Of a DNA stretch of 64,000 nt, positions 26,933 through 34,731 are shown piece by piece. This DNA comes from Thermohalobaculum sp038534135 (GTDB taxonomy: Bacteria; Pseudomonadota; Alphaproteobacteria; Rhodobacterales; Rhodobacteraceae): positions 51,929-115,928 of the forward strand of contig JBCAXJ010000005.1 of NCBI GenBank assembly GCA_038534135.1. Direction: 5' to 3'. The notes beneath the pieces are model-generated. The model searched no databases and was not told where the DNA came from. It saw nothing but the letters and a program-made list of their open reading frames with translations. A program made the position numbers and the translations under genes. Numbering within the stretch: position 1 is the first letter of the stretch; each line of letters opens with the position of its first letter.

Positions 26933-28516
26933 TCAAGGATTGATGGTCCGGGCCGGGCTGGCTGGCAGAACGGTGCGCGCACGATACGCCGCGAGAATTT
27001 CGCGCTCATCGAATGCATGTGCAGCCTCGATCATCGAAGGAACTGCGAGTGGGCTCGGAACGGTCGAAGGCGCGGCATTGAGCGCTACGGCACCGATTGT
27101 CTCGGGATCACGCCGCGGCCTGCCGTAGATATCCTGACCCGACGCAACGGTTGTCCCGCCAGAGAGCTCAAGGTCTGTACCAGCGATCGGTCGCAAGTCC
27201 GGTAGAGAACCATCTGCCGAGATCAGAGCAGCGGTCGGGGCGAGGCCTTCAACGGGATTGGATCCGGGAACCGCGTCTGGAAGAACGAAACCTGCGCCGA
27301 GATGGCCATTCCCGGCCATTGCCGCTCCCGCATACATGCCCACGTCCAGGCCGACGTTTTCGACGCCGCGCGTCACATAGAAGATAGGAGTAACGTCAAT
27401 TGGCGCGCCCGAGGTGTTCTCGGCTTCGAGAAACATCCTGTATGCGCCTCCGCCAAGATCTGTCAGCGTGCCATTGGTCGCCTGCAGGGTCGAAGAAGCA
27501 CCCAACATGGTCACACTTGGCGGTGTTGCCGACCAATCCACGCGAAGCTCAGGCTTCCCGATGGTCGAGTCGAGAAGCAGCGCGCTGATGACCGCGGTGA
27601 CGTCGCTTACGACAATGTTGAACGCCAGTCGGTCGCCCGGAGCCAGCGCTGCAATCGGCTCGGCGCCAAAATACGAGAACCCGTTGAGGTTGTTCCCCAC
27701 TTTCTGCAACAGAATGCCAGAGGGTCCGACTACGGTATCGCCCGGATCAATCGACGCACTGACCCGAGTCCATGTGGGTGCCGACAGGTCGTCCGGCGCG
27801 CTCAATAAGTTCATCTGATCAGACGCGAGCGCGGACGCCGACCCGATGCCGGGTCCGAAAGCCTGACCAAACCCGAATGCAATGGTCTTTGTGACCGTCG
27901 AGTCAGGAGACCCGGTCGCGAAGATGCCGAAGCCATCCGCAACCGGGCGCTCTGGCTTGAAGATCGTCAGTCCATCTGCACGCGCGCCGGATCTCAGCTC
28001 GACGCCGTCACCGCTGCCGTGTTGAATGATTGCCGACGCTTGGATGATTGACGCATCGCCCCGAATTGCAACCACCGCATCAGCAGTGTCGCCCGAGCAG
28101 ATGCACCCGGAGACGGCGGTAAACTGACCGCCATTGTCGGTCAGAGCAGCGCCCGCCTGGACCTCGATCTGCAAACCGTGGACTTCTGCGCGGGTTGCGG
28201 TCGAACCAAGCTGGATCGCATCTCCGGTCACGGCACGGATCATTGCGCCCTGGCCTGGCTCGATCCGCAACGGATTCGTGGCGGGATCAGACAGATCGGC
28301 AACGCTCATCCCGGCAGACGCGCGCACGATCACATGGCGTGTTTCGTCACATGTGGTCGAGATCAGGACGTTCCCGGGATCTTCCGCCGTGTCCAGCAAC
28401 TCTGCGATGCGGATCTCGTCCGAAACGGTCAGGTCGGATGGCAGGGCATCCGCCCAGGCGGCGAGTGTCGGAAAGTCCTCGCCTGGACCGATCTTGGCAA
28501 CAATGATGCTTGGCAT
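26933..28516 (-). CDS. Head-fibre/spike-like protein with beta-helix and lectin-like regions
   Basis: A 527-residue protein on the GTA strand immediately after the capsid gene. The N-terminal 60 residues (MPSIIVAKIGPGEDFPTLAAWADALP) resemble the start of right-handed beta-helix spike proteins. Residues about 60-240 show beta-helix-type repetition (VHGLQIEVQAGAAL, SGCICSGDT, IIQASAIIQHGSGDGVEL). Residues about 240-400 resemble the 'phage head spike fibre' carbohydrate-binding fold (NLLSAPDDLSAPTWTRV, LGGGAYRMFLEAEN). The C-terminus is a short helical segment, DEREILAAYRARTVLP. It probably projects from the capsid and binds a cell-surface polysaccharide, as RcGTA head spikes do. The placement between genes 5 and 6 is unlike RcGTA. 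Confidence 0.72.
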   Translation of the reverse strand: MPSIIVAKIGPGEDFPTLAAWADALPSDLTVSDEIRIAELLDTAEDPGNVLISTTCDETRHVIVRASAGMSVADLSDPATNPLRIEPGQGAMIRAVTGDAIQLGSTATRAEVHGLQIEVQAGAALTDNGGQFTAVSGCICSGDTADAVVAIRGDASIIQASAIIQHGSGDGVELRSGARADGLTIFKPERPVADGFGIFATGSPDSTVTKTIAFGFGQAFGPGIGSASALASDQMNLLSAPDDLSAPTWTRVSASIDPGDTVVGPSGILLQKVGNNLNGFSYFGAEPIAALAPGDRLAFNIVVSDVTAVISALLLDSTIGKPELRVDWSATPPSVTMLGASSTLQATNGTLTDLGGGAYRMFLEAENTSGAPIDVTPIFYVTRGVENVGLDVGMYAGAAMAGNGHLGAGFVLPDAVPGSNPVEGLAPTAALISADGSLPDLRPIAGTDLELSGGTTVASGQDIYGRPRRDPETIGAVALNAAPSTVPSPLAVPSMIEAAHAFDEREILAAYRARTVLPASPARTINP

Positions 28517-28558
28517 GGCCCCTCATCCCGCCGCAGAGACGCGGCTTCGTGATCGATT

Positions 28559-28593
28559 GGAAAGGACCGGCCGGGCTTTCGGCGGCCGGTCCT
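28559..28593 (-). terminator. Terminator-like hairpin between GTA capsid and fibre genes
   Basis: Perfect 11-base arms (28563-28573 and 28583-28593, core GGACCGGCCG) flank a 9-base loop. On the minus strand the stem is followed by a short T-rich stretch (TTTCC). It stands 36 bases after the capsid stop. It probably reduces read-through, so that the capsid, needed in many copies, is made in excess of the downstream genes. Confidence 0.6.
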
Positions 28594-28629
28594 GTTGTCT
28601 CTTGAAAGGTGCTTCGTACGCTCGGTTGC

Positions 28630-29802
28630 TTAGGACACTGCGAAGCGCAGGGTCTTGATCGCTGCGTAGTCCGAGACATCGCCGCCCACGCGCTTGGTCG
28701 CGTAGAACATGACGTTCGGCTTGGCCGAGTACGGGTCACGCAGGATCCGCATGTCCGGACGTTCGGCGACCGTGTAACCCTTGCGGAAGTTTCCAAAGGC
28801 GATCGCATGAGCGCCCGACTCGATCGTTGGCATGGATTCCACGATCAGAACCGGATAGCCGATCAGCAGTGGCGGCTGAGCAGCCTGCAGACCGTCCATC
28901 CACAGGAACCGGCCCTGGTTGTCCTTCATCTTGCGGACCTCGGCGGCGGTCTGCGAATTCATGATGAAGGCAGCGCCAGCGCGGTACTCAGCGTTCAGTG
29001 CATAGACCAGATCAACCAGCGCGTCGGCAGGGTTGTTCGGATCGAAATCACCTGCCGTACCGGTGGCGACGTAACCGATGTTGCCCCAGCTCCACGAGCT
29101 GTTGGCAACCTGAGACTTTGTCAGGAAGCCCGTCGGCTTGTTAACGCCGTCACCATTCACGAAAGCATCCGATTCCGCGCGCAGAAAACGCTCGCCGATC
29201 CGCTCTCCGAGCCAGGCTTCGATGTCGAACGCGCTGTCGTCCAGGATGCGCTGCGACGCGGTCGGCGAGGCCGACAGCTCGTAGAGCGGGATCGAAACGC
29301 GGTCGACGATCGGTGCTTGGGTGTCCCCGGTCGGCGTCGTCTCGTCGTTCCAGCCGAAGCCCAAGTCATTATGGGCGACCAGAACGTCATACGAACCGGC
29401 CTCGACCTGAACGACATTCGCAAGCGCCCGCAAAGAAGCGCCCGAACGCAGAACGCTCTCGATGCTCTCCGACGTCTGCGGATCGACCAGGTAGCCACCC
29501 TCGGCGGCGACGCCGGTGTTCAGGCCCTTGGTTTCGACATCCAACGACCGAAGCGCGTCCTCTTCACCCTTGCGGATGTACGACGCCATCGCCTTTGTAT
29601 GCGGCACCTCGGCGTCCGCCGTCGCGGCCAAAGCCGGACGGCGCGTGTCGGCCGACTTGCGGTCCAGCGCATCAACGCGCTGACCCATCTCGGAGATCTG
29701 TTTGGTCATGGTGGTTTTGAAGTCCGTGAACGTGCTCAGAAATTCCGTCGCAGCCGATTTTGCCTCGGCCGAGACACCCGCCGTAAGGTCGGTCTCACTC
29801 AT
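28630..29802 (-). CDS. GTA gp5: HK97-fold major capsid protein
   Basis: A 390-residue major capsid protein equivalent to RcGTA gp5. The N-terminal 100 residues form the helical delta (scaffold) region (EFLSTFTDFKTTMTKQI), expected to be removed by the protease gp4. The HK97 fold follows: GGYLVDPQTSESIESVLRS, SQRILDDSAFDIEAWLGERIGE, GDGVNKPTGFL, MNSQTAAEVRKMKD, and the C-terminal ILRDPYSAKPNVMFYATKRVGG. It builds the DNA-containing head. A strong hairpin lies just downstream, before the fibre module. Confidence 0.95.
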   Translation of the reverse strand: MSETDLTAGVSAEAKSAATEFLSTFTDFKTTMTKQISEMGQRVDALDRKSADTRRPALAATADAEVPHTKAMASYIRKGEEDALRSLDVETKGLNTGVAAEGGYLVDPQTSESIESVLRSGASLRALANVVQVEAGSYDVLVAHNDLGFGWNDETTPTGDTQAPIVDRVSIPLYELSASPTASQRILDDSAFDIEAWLGERIGERFLRAESDAFVNGDGVNKPTGFLTKSQVANSSWSWGNIGYVATGTAGDFDPNNPADALVDLVYALNAEYRAGAAFIMNSQTAAEVRKMKDNQGRFLWMDGLQAAQPPLLIGYPVLIVESMPTIESGAHAIAFGNFRKGYTVAERPDMRILRDPYSAKPNVMFYATKRVGGDVSDYAAIKTLRFAVS

Positions 29803-29883
29803 CTCGGTTTCCTGCTCTTGCTTGGTGGTAGGGATGGAGCCGAACGCAGTTTTGGACCGCGTCGGCGCCTCGAGCGACAGGCA

Positions 29884-30447
29884 CTAGCCCGCCAACGCTG
29901 CGGCCAAGGCCGTCGCGATATCGTCCGCCGGTGTGAGAGCTTCCGCGACGGTGTCTTGCTGCGCGCGTGCCGACGGCAGCATCGGAAAGGTCACCAGCGA
30001 CACTTCCCACAGATCGATTTCGTGGAGCAGGCGCCCGCCAGTCGTGCGGTCGGGTTCCGAGCGCACAACACGGTAGCCGATCGACAGTCCATCGATCGCA
30101 CCTGCTTTCATCAGGATGGCCGCTTCCCGTCCCCGGTTCAGGTCCGTCAGAACCTCACCGCTGACCCACAAGCCCGTGTCGTTCTCCAGCACTTTATGCC
30201 AGATCCCGATCGGCTCGGCCGGATCGTGCTGCCAAAGCAGCTTGACGCCGCGGTTTGCCCTTTGCAGCCGCTCCAGCGAAGCCGTGAACGCGCCCGGCAT
30301 CACCGTGTCACCGGACTGATCCGGCTCGCCGAACCGCGACGCATAACCTTTTATGCGACCGCGCTCGCCGGTCTCTGTCATGGCCGACAGGGCTGTGTAC
30401 TTCATCTCGAGCCCGGTTTGACCCGGGGCCGGGCGGTGAAATGTCAT
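29884..30447 (-). CDS. GTA gp4: HK97-type prohead protease
   Basis: A 187-residue prohead serine protease equivalent to RcGTA gp4. IKGYASRFGEPDQSGDTVMPGAF is the N-terminal strand set, the catalytic His is in LLWQHDPAEPIG, and the Ser is in IDGLSIGYRV. It trims the capsid delta domain during head maturation. The start at 30447 has GAGGA five bases upstream. RcGTA has a small gene (3.5) between portal and protease; here only 50 bp separate them, so that gene is missing. Confidence 0.93.
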   Translation of the reverse strand: MTFHRPAPGQTGLEMKYTALSAMTETGERGRIKGYASRFGEPDQSGDTVMPGAFTASLERLQRANRGVKLLWQHDPAEPIGIWHKVLENDTGLWVSGEVLTDLNRGREAAILMKAGAIDGLSIGYRVVRSEPDRTTGGRLLHEIDLWEVSLVTFPMLPSARAQQDTVAEALTPADDIATALAAALAG

Positions 30448-30497
30448 GCTGTCCTCACAAGACGATGCGGTTGGAATTCGTGCGTGGCGGGATCTGC

Positions 30498-31673
30498 TCA
30501 GGAACTGACCGGTTCAGGCGCCAATCCCAGAAGGCTCCGTTTCTCGCGATCCGTCAGGAACGCCGCGTCCGAGACGCGCTTCCACAGAGCTTCACGTTCG
30601 ACCGAGAGTGCCGGGACTGCATCGAGATCGGGCTCGAGCTTGATGTCGACCGCTCTGCTCTCACTCAACCAGCAGGCGATGGCGCTCAGGGTCTTTGTCA
30701 CCAGCGGCAGGATTGTCTGGCGATAGAACGCACGGTTCGCCTCCTGATAGTTCGAGTATGTGTTATCGCCCGGCAGGCCCAACAGCATTGGCGGGACACC
30801 GAACGCCAGAGCGATCTCGCGTGCAGCGGCATTCTTGGTCGAAAGGAACTCCATGTCCGAGGGCGAATACCCCATCGGGCGCCAGTCCAACCCGCCCTCC
30901 AGCAACATCGGCCTCCCGGCATTGCGGGCTCCGGCATGGTTCTCTTCGATCTCGTTGATCAAGCGCTGATATTGTTCTTCCGTCATGGTGCCCGCGCCGT
31001 CCTGCCCGGCGAAGACAATCGCCCCCGAAGGCCTCGCTGCATTGTCCAGCAGGGCCTTCGCCCACTTTTGGGCGGCGTTGTGAATGTCGATCGCACTGGC
31101 GGCGGCTTCCAGCGGGGCCATGCCGTAATGGTCGTTCGTCGGGTGAAACCCTTTGATGTGCAGGATTGGTCGAACTTCGCCGGTCATCGACCAGCGGTGC
31201 TTCTTCTGGCCAACCGCGTACTCGTACGCTGCCGGCCAGCCATCCGTTCCCGGCACCACTCGCATCCGATCCGGACGCAATACGTGGAGTTCGCGGGGAA
31301 CACCCAGCGCATCGTAGACGGCTGCCTCGACATAAGCGTTGCCGCTCAGCAGCAGATGCCCGACGATCGCCTCCAGAAATCCGCTTGCGTCGGTGCCGGG
31401 GTTCGGCGCCGCCAGCAGGCGCAAGACCGGATGCTCGTCCATACGCGCACCGCTCTCGATCAGATGAAACGGCACCGAGGCCGCCGCTTCCGCCACCATC
31501 CGCACAGCGCGGAAGCCGATGGCGTTCATCTCATAACCATTGCGTGCCAGAGTTGCGTGATCGCGCGGCGACCAGACAGCGCGCCCGGTCCCGTGAAAGG
31601 CCATGACGGGTGCTGCCGCCGACGCCTTGGTATCATCCGGTTGCGCGCCACGGCGGAACAGGCTGAAGGCCAT
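30498..31673 (-). CDS. GTA gp3: portal protein
   Basis: A 391-residue HK97-family portal protein equivalent to RcGTA gp3. MAFSLFRRG begins the protein; NAIGFRAVRMVAEAAASVPFHL, HLLLSGNAYVEA, GFHPTNDHYGMAPLEAAASAI, AFGVPPMLLGLPGDNTYSNYQEA and FYRQTILPLV are all family-typical. It forms the dodecameric ring through which DNA enters and leaves the head. The start at 31673 has GGAGA eight bases before the ATG; the frame extends to 31742 without family support. Confidence 0.95.
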   Translation of the reverse strand: MAFSLFRRGAQPDDTKASAAAPVMAFHGTGRAVWSPRDHATLARNGYEMNAIGFRAVRMVAEAAASVPFHLIESGARMDEHPVLRLLAAPNPGTDASGFLEAIVGHLLLSGNAYVEAAVYDALGVPRELHVLRPDRMRVVPGTDGWPAAYEYAVGQKKHRWSMTGEVRPILHIKGFHPTNDHYGMAPLEAAASAIDIHNAAQKWAKALLDNAARPSGAIVFAGQDGAGTMTEEQYQRLINEIEENHAGARNAGRPMLLEGGLDWRPMGYSPSDMEFLSTKNAAAREIALAFGVPPMLLGLPGDNTYSNYQEANRAFYRQTILPLVTKTLSAIACWLSESRAVDIKLEPDLDAVPALSVEREALWKRVSDAAFLTDREKRSLLGLAPEPVSS

Positions 31674-31753
31674 TGTGAGTCTCCAGGAAGCAATGCCCCG
31701 GTAGGACCGGGAGCGGATAAAGGGATGCCGGTGGCTCACCACCGGCGCTTAGG

Positions 31754-33103
31754 TCACAGCGAGCGGACGCGCGCACCACACGGGGCGGGAGCCGCCACCA
31801 CCAGATCGGTCAGGGCCCAGACCAGCGCGTCCAGGCGGTCGGGGCTCTTTCGGCTGTCTCGACCGGTGAACGTGCACATCTGGTCCTCGAGCTTCTCGAA
31901 CATGCCGACATGGTGCACACGGCCTTGTTCGTACAACGCCGCCACAGGTTCGGCGCGCAGCCGCTTGCCCAGACGGGCATGAACCCCGCGAAACGCGATC
32001 TGCGGCGCGACTTGCCGCATCACTGTCTCGACAAGATCGCCGCCCTGGTTGACCTCGGCCACCAGGCGGTCGGCTTGAAACTCCTCATAGGCCGCTGCGG
32101 CGATCTCGGCCCATCCTTGCGGCGAGTGCCCCTTGCAGGTCAGATCGCCCAGGACCTCGATCCGCCAGTTGCGCATCGGACCTGTCGCATCCACACCGGC
32201 AACAACAATACCGCATTCATCAGCATCGCGGCCCGAGCTCACGGGCGGATCGACGGCGACCACCACGCGGGTCAGCGAACCGGACGACGGCTTGCGTGAT
32301 GCCTCGATCATGTCGCGAGTCCAAAGCGCACCTTCACGCTCGCGGATCAACTCGCCGTTCAATTCCTGGCGACCCAGGGCAGTCCCGCCATATCGCGCTT
32401 CCAGACGCTCCAGAAAGCCAGGGGCAAGGTTCGCCGCATTCGCCGCTGTACCCGCATGACTGACCACCGTGCTTGAATCCTCCAGGATTTCCCGCAGCAC
32501 AGCCGTGTCGCGTGGGGTCGTCGTCACCATCTGACGTGGGTCATCCCCCAGGCGCAGCGTAAACTGCAGCATCTCCCACGCGTCGCGCGCATGGCGCCAC
32601 TTGGCCAACTCATCACACCAGGCGGCGTCAAACTGCGGTCCACGCAAGGATTCGTAGTTGAACGCCGAGATCAGAACCGCCTCGGCGCCGTTCGGCCAGA
32701 TCAACACATTCCGGCTGGCGACGAATTTCGGCATCCGATCCGGGGGCGTGCACGCCAGGATGCCGCTGTCCCCCTCCACCATCACCTGGCGCACCTGATC
32801 CTGCGTTTCACCCACCAGGGCGATGCGGCGGCAGCGACCGGGCGCGCGTGGCGTGGCACCTTCTGCACGTGCGCGCACCCATTCGGCACCCGCACGGGTC
32901 TTACCCGCACCGCGTCCCCCGAGAACGACCCAGGTCAGCCAGTCTCCGTCCGGTTCGACCTGATGCAGTGGATTTGCCCAGACATCCCATATCCATGGCA
33001 TGCCGACGACCGCGTTGTTTGACAGTTCGTCAAGAAACGCGAGGCGCGTCTCCTCAGGAAGTGAGGCGAGCGAGACTGCGCAGGATTTCCGCACGGGCTT
33101 CAT
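31754..33103 (-). CDS. GTA gp2: large terminase subunit TerL
   Basis: A 449-residue packaging ATPase/nuclease equivalent to RcGTA gp2. Walker A is LGGRGAGKT (about residues 61-69), the Walker B acidic pair is in AAWCDELAKW, and the nuclease Asp cluster begins at VVAVDPPVSSG with DECGIVVAGVD. GTA terminases pack host DNA by the headful rather than at a specific site. The start overlaps the gp1 3' end by 50 bases; an alternative GTG exists three codons inside. Confidence 0.95.
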   Translation of the reverse strand: MKPVRKSCAVSLASLPEETRLAFLDELSNNAVVGMPWIWDVWANPLHQVEPDGDWLTWVVLGGRGAGKTRAGAEWVRARAEGATPRAPGRCRRIALVGETQDQVRQVMVEGDSGILACTPPDRMPKFVASRNVLIWPNGAEAVLISAFNYESLRGPQFDAAWCDELAKWRHARDAWEMLQFTLRLGDDPRQMVTTTPRDTAVLREILEDSSTVVSHAGTAANAANLAPGFLERLEARYGGTALGRQELNGELIREREGALWTRDMIEASRKPSSGSLTRVVVAVDPPVSSGRDADECGIVVAGVDATGPMRNWRIEVLGDLTCKGHSPQGWAEIAAAAYEEFQADRLVAEVNQGGDLVETVMRQVAPQIAFRGVHARLGKRLRAEPVAALYEQGRVHHVGMFEKLEDQMCTFTGRDSRKSPDRLDALVWALTDLVVAAPAPCGARVRSL

Positions 33104-33395
33104 CCAGATTCAGTTCCCTTCCACCGACCAGCTTGGTCAGTCCAATTTTCGCCTCTAGATCCAGGATTTGCTGAATTCCCTTTTGTGCCTGCTGGATCAG
33201 GCTCTTCACCTCTTTGATTTTGTCCGCATCCATTCGATCGACTTCGGTTTCGAAATTTCGATCGACTTCGAACTGCAGAACTTTCGATGTATCGGCCAAC
33301 AGCTTGCGCGCATTCGTCAGGGAGTTCTCAAGATCCTCCTGCGAATACTCACCCCCGCGCCGATCAACGAGTTCATTGATCGTCGTTCTCGACAT
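33054..33395 (-). CDS. GTA gp1: small terminase subunit TerS
   Basis: A 113-residue helical protein (SQEDLENSLTNARKLLADTS, then KEVKSLIQQAQKGIQQILDLEAKIG) located directly before TerL. It matches RcGTA gp1, which has been identified as the small terminase and lacks a classical site-specific DNA-binding domain. This fits random packaging of host DNA. It is the first gene of the GTA transcript, about 200 bases downstream of the promoter candidate. Confidence 0.85.
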   Translation of the reverse strand: MSRTTINELVDRRGGEYSQEDLENSLTNARKLLADTSKVLQFEVDRNFETEVDRMDADKIKEVKSLIQQAQKGIQQILDLEAKIGLTKLVGGRELNLDEARAEILRSLARLTS

Positions 33396-33597
33396 GCATC
33401 CCCCGTGCTCTACTGAACCTCACACACCACAGCGACGCCGACGTCTTTCGGACGGCGGATCGCAAAGCAGTCACAAATCGCAAAGAGAACGGCGCTTCGG
33501 TTCGGAGCTCGTCCGAACTAAATCCGTGGTGCCGGTTTGCCTGAGATTGCTCAGAAGCAGCGTTTCATTCTCGCCCACTTCTCGTAGCTTGCTTTAA

Positions 33598-33626
33598 GTG
33601 ATACCCGACAGCGTCCGGGAAGTCAA
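33598..33626 (-). promoter_or_regulatory. Candidate promoter of the GTA operon
   Basis: On the minus strand TTGACT (33621-33626) and TATCAC (33598-33603) are separated by exactly 17 bases. Transcription would start near 33591, leaving a leader of about 195 bases before the terminase gene. It lies about 42 bases downstream of the CtrA box. Confidence 0.5.
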
Positions 33627-33667
33627 TTGGTTTTTCGGAAATATTGTATTAAAATCAATGGGTTGCG

Positions 33668-33683
33668 TTAACGCCTGATTAAC
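33668..33683. promoter_or_regulatory. CtrA binding box upstream of the GTA operon
   Basis: The site reads TTAA-N7-TTAAC, the full CtrA consensus, with spacer CGCCTGA. It is preceded by G, so it is symmetrical (GTTAA-N7-TTAAC) and reads as a full consensus on both strands. CtrA controls GTA production in Rhodobacterales, directly or through GafA. The position, about 275 bases before gene 1 and in the AT-rich part of the gap, fits an operator. It could also act on another gene. Confidence 0.7.
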
Positions 33684-33718
33684 GAATTCGCTACTTTCGG
33701 CCTGATAGAGCCTGAAAC

Positions 33719-34711
33719 TTACTGGTTTGCTTGACGCTCTCGCTCGATCCGCCGCCACACCGCGACGTTGCGATTGTGCTCGTTCAGCGTCTCAGCAAAC
33801 GCATGCCCGCCGGTGCCATCCGCAACAAAATACAGATAAGGCGTCTCGACCGGGTTTGCAGCGGCCTCCAACGATTCGCGCGACGGATTTGCGATCGGCG
33901 TCGGCGGCAGGCCCTGAATGACATAGGTATTGTACGGCGTGGGTGCCGCCAGTTCGGACCGCCTCAACCCGCGCCCCAAAGGCGCCTGACCCAATGTGAT
34001 TCCGTAGATTACCGTCGGGTCGGTCTGCAGCTTCATGCCTTTGTTCAGCCGGTTGATGAACACCGATGCAACCTTCTTGTGCTCGCGCGGCGTTGTCTCT
34101 TTCTCGATGATCGAGGCAAGGATGACGAGTTGCTCCCTGGTCTCCAGCGGATTGTCTGGCGCCCGCGTCTCCCAGACCTCGTCGACCGCCTCGCGCATCT
34201 TCGTCTGCATCCGCTCGATGACCGCCGCGCGTGTCCCGCCACGTTGATAGGCCCATGTATCGGGAAACAGCGAACCCTCTGGCGGCAATTCCGTGATCTC
34301 GCCCTTCAGCGGTTCCAGCGAATTCAGCCGGTCGATCGCCATGGAAACCGTCATGCCCGGTGGAATGGTCACAGTGTAATTGACGTTGCCGCCTTTCGCC
34401 AGACGATCCAGCACGTCTTGCATCGACGCGCCCGCAGCGAACTCGTACTCGCCGAACTTCAACTGGTTCGCTTGCCCACCGTAGCGGCCGGCAAGCCTGA
34501 ACAGCATCAGGTTTTCAACGACACCTTGCTCGGCCAAGTCCTCGGCCACCGCATCAAAGCGCGCACCGCGCTCGACGGAATAGCGAACCGGCTCGGTCAG
34601 TGGCCCGGGCGATGTTACCTGCTGACGCGCCAGACCGATCACGCCGGTCAACACGATGCCGCCGACAATCAGAATCGTCATCATGTTTGCCGCGATGTTG
34701 CGCATCTTCAT
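33719..34711 (-). CDS. mltG: Endolytic murein transglycosylase MltG
   Basis: A 330-residue YceG-fold enzyme that cuts nascent glycan strands at the inner membrane. There is a short N-terminal tail, one membrane segment (about residues 10-28, MMTILIVGGIVLTGVIGLA) and a LysM-like part. The catalytic domain contains LVILASIIEKETTPREHKKVASVF (catalytic Glu), LQTDPTVIYG, YNTYVIQGLPPTPIANPS and YLYFVADGTGGHAF. It follows fabF on the same strand with a 20-bp gap, a common alphaproteobacterial order (acpP-fabF-mltG). Confidence 0.95.
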   Translation of the reverse strand: MKMRNIAANMMTILIVGGIVLTGVIGLARQQVTSPGPLTEPVRYSVERGARFDAVAEDLAEQGVVENLMLFRLAGRYGGQANQLKFGEYEFAAGASMQDVLDRLAKGGNVNYTVTIPPGMTVSMAIDRLNSLEPLKGEITELPPEGSLFPDTWAYQRGGTRAAVIERMQTKMREAVDEVWETRAPDNPLETREQLVILASIIEKETTPREHKKVASVFINRLNKGMKLQTDPTVIYGITLGQAPLGRGLRRSELAAPTPYNTYVIQGLPPTPIANPSRESLEAAANPVETPYLYFVADGTGGHAFAETLNEHNRNVAVWRRIERERQANQ

Positions 34712-34731
34712 GGCGACGATCCGATTAAGTC

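Larger units (their letters stand above)
33396..33718. other. GTA leader and promoter region
   Basis: A 323-bp region between mltG and GTA gene 1 with no gene. It contains the CtrA box, a promoter candidate, and a structured leader of about 195 bases. Leader inverted repeats include GTTCGG/CCGAAC (33500-33505 with 33513-33518) and CTGAG/CTCAG (33541-33545 with 33550-33554). The far end near mltG is AT-rich compared with the surroundings. Confidence 0.6.

Noticed and set aside
28609..30726. A 705-codon plus-strand frame opposite the GTA capsid and protease genes
   Set aside because: Its translation is Arg/His/Gln-rich without any domain, and the minus strand carries clear HK97 capsid and protease genes.
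16407..33395. Active prophage in place of a gene transfer agent
   Set aside because: The head and tail genes match the RcGTA order one to one, and there is no integrase, lysogeny, replication or lysis gene nor att site at the borders.
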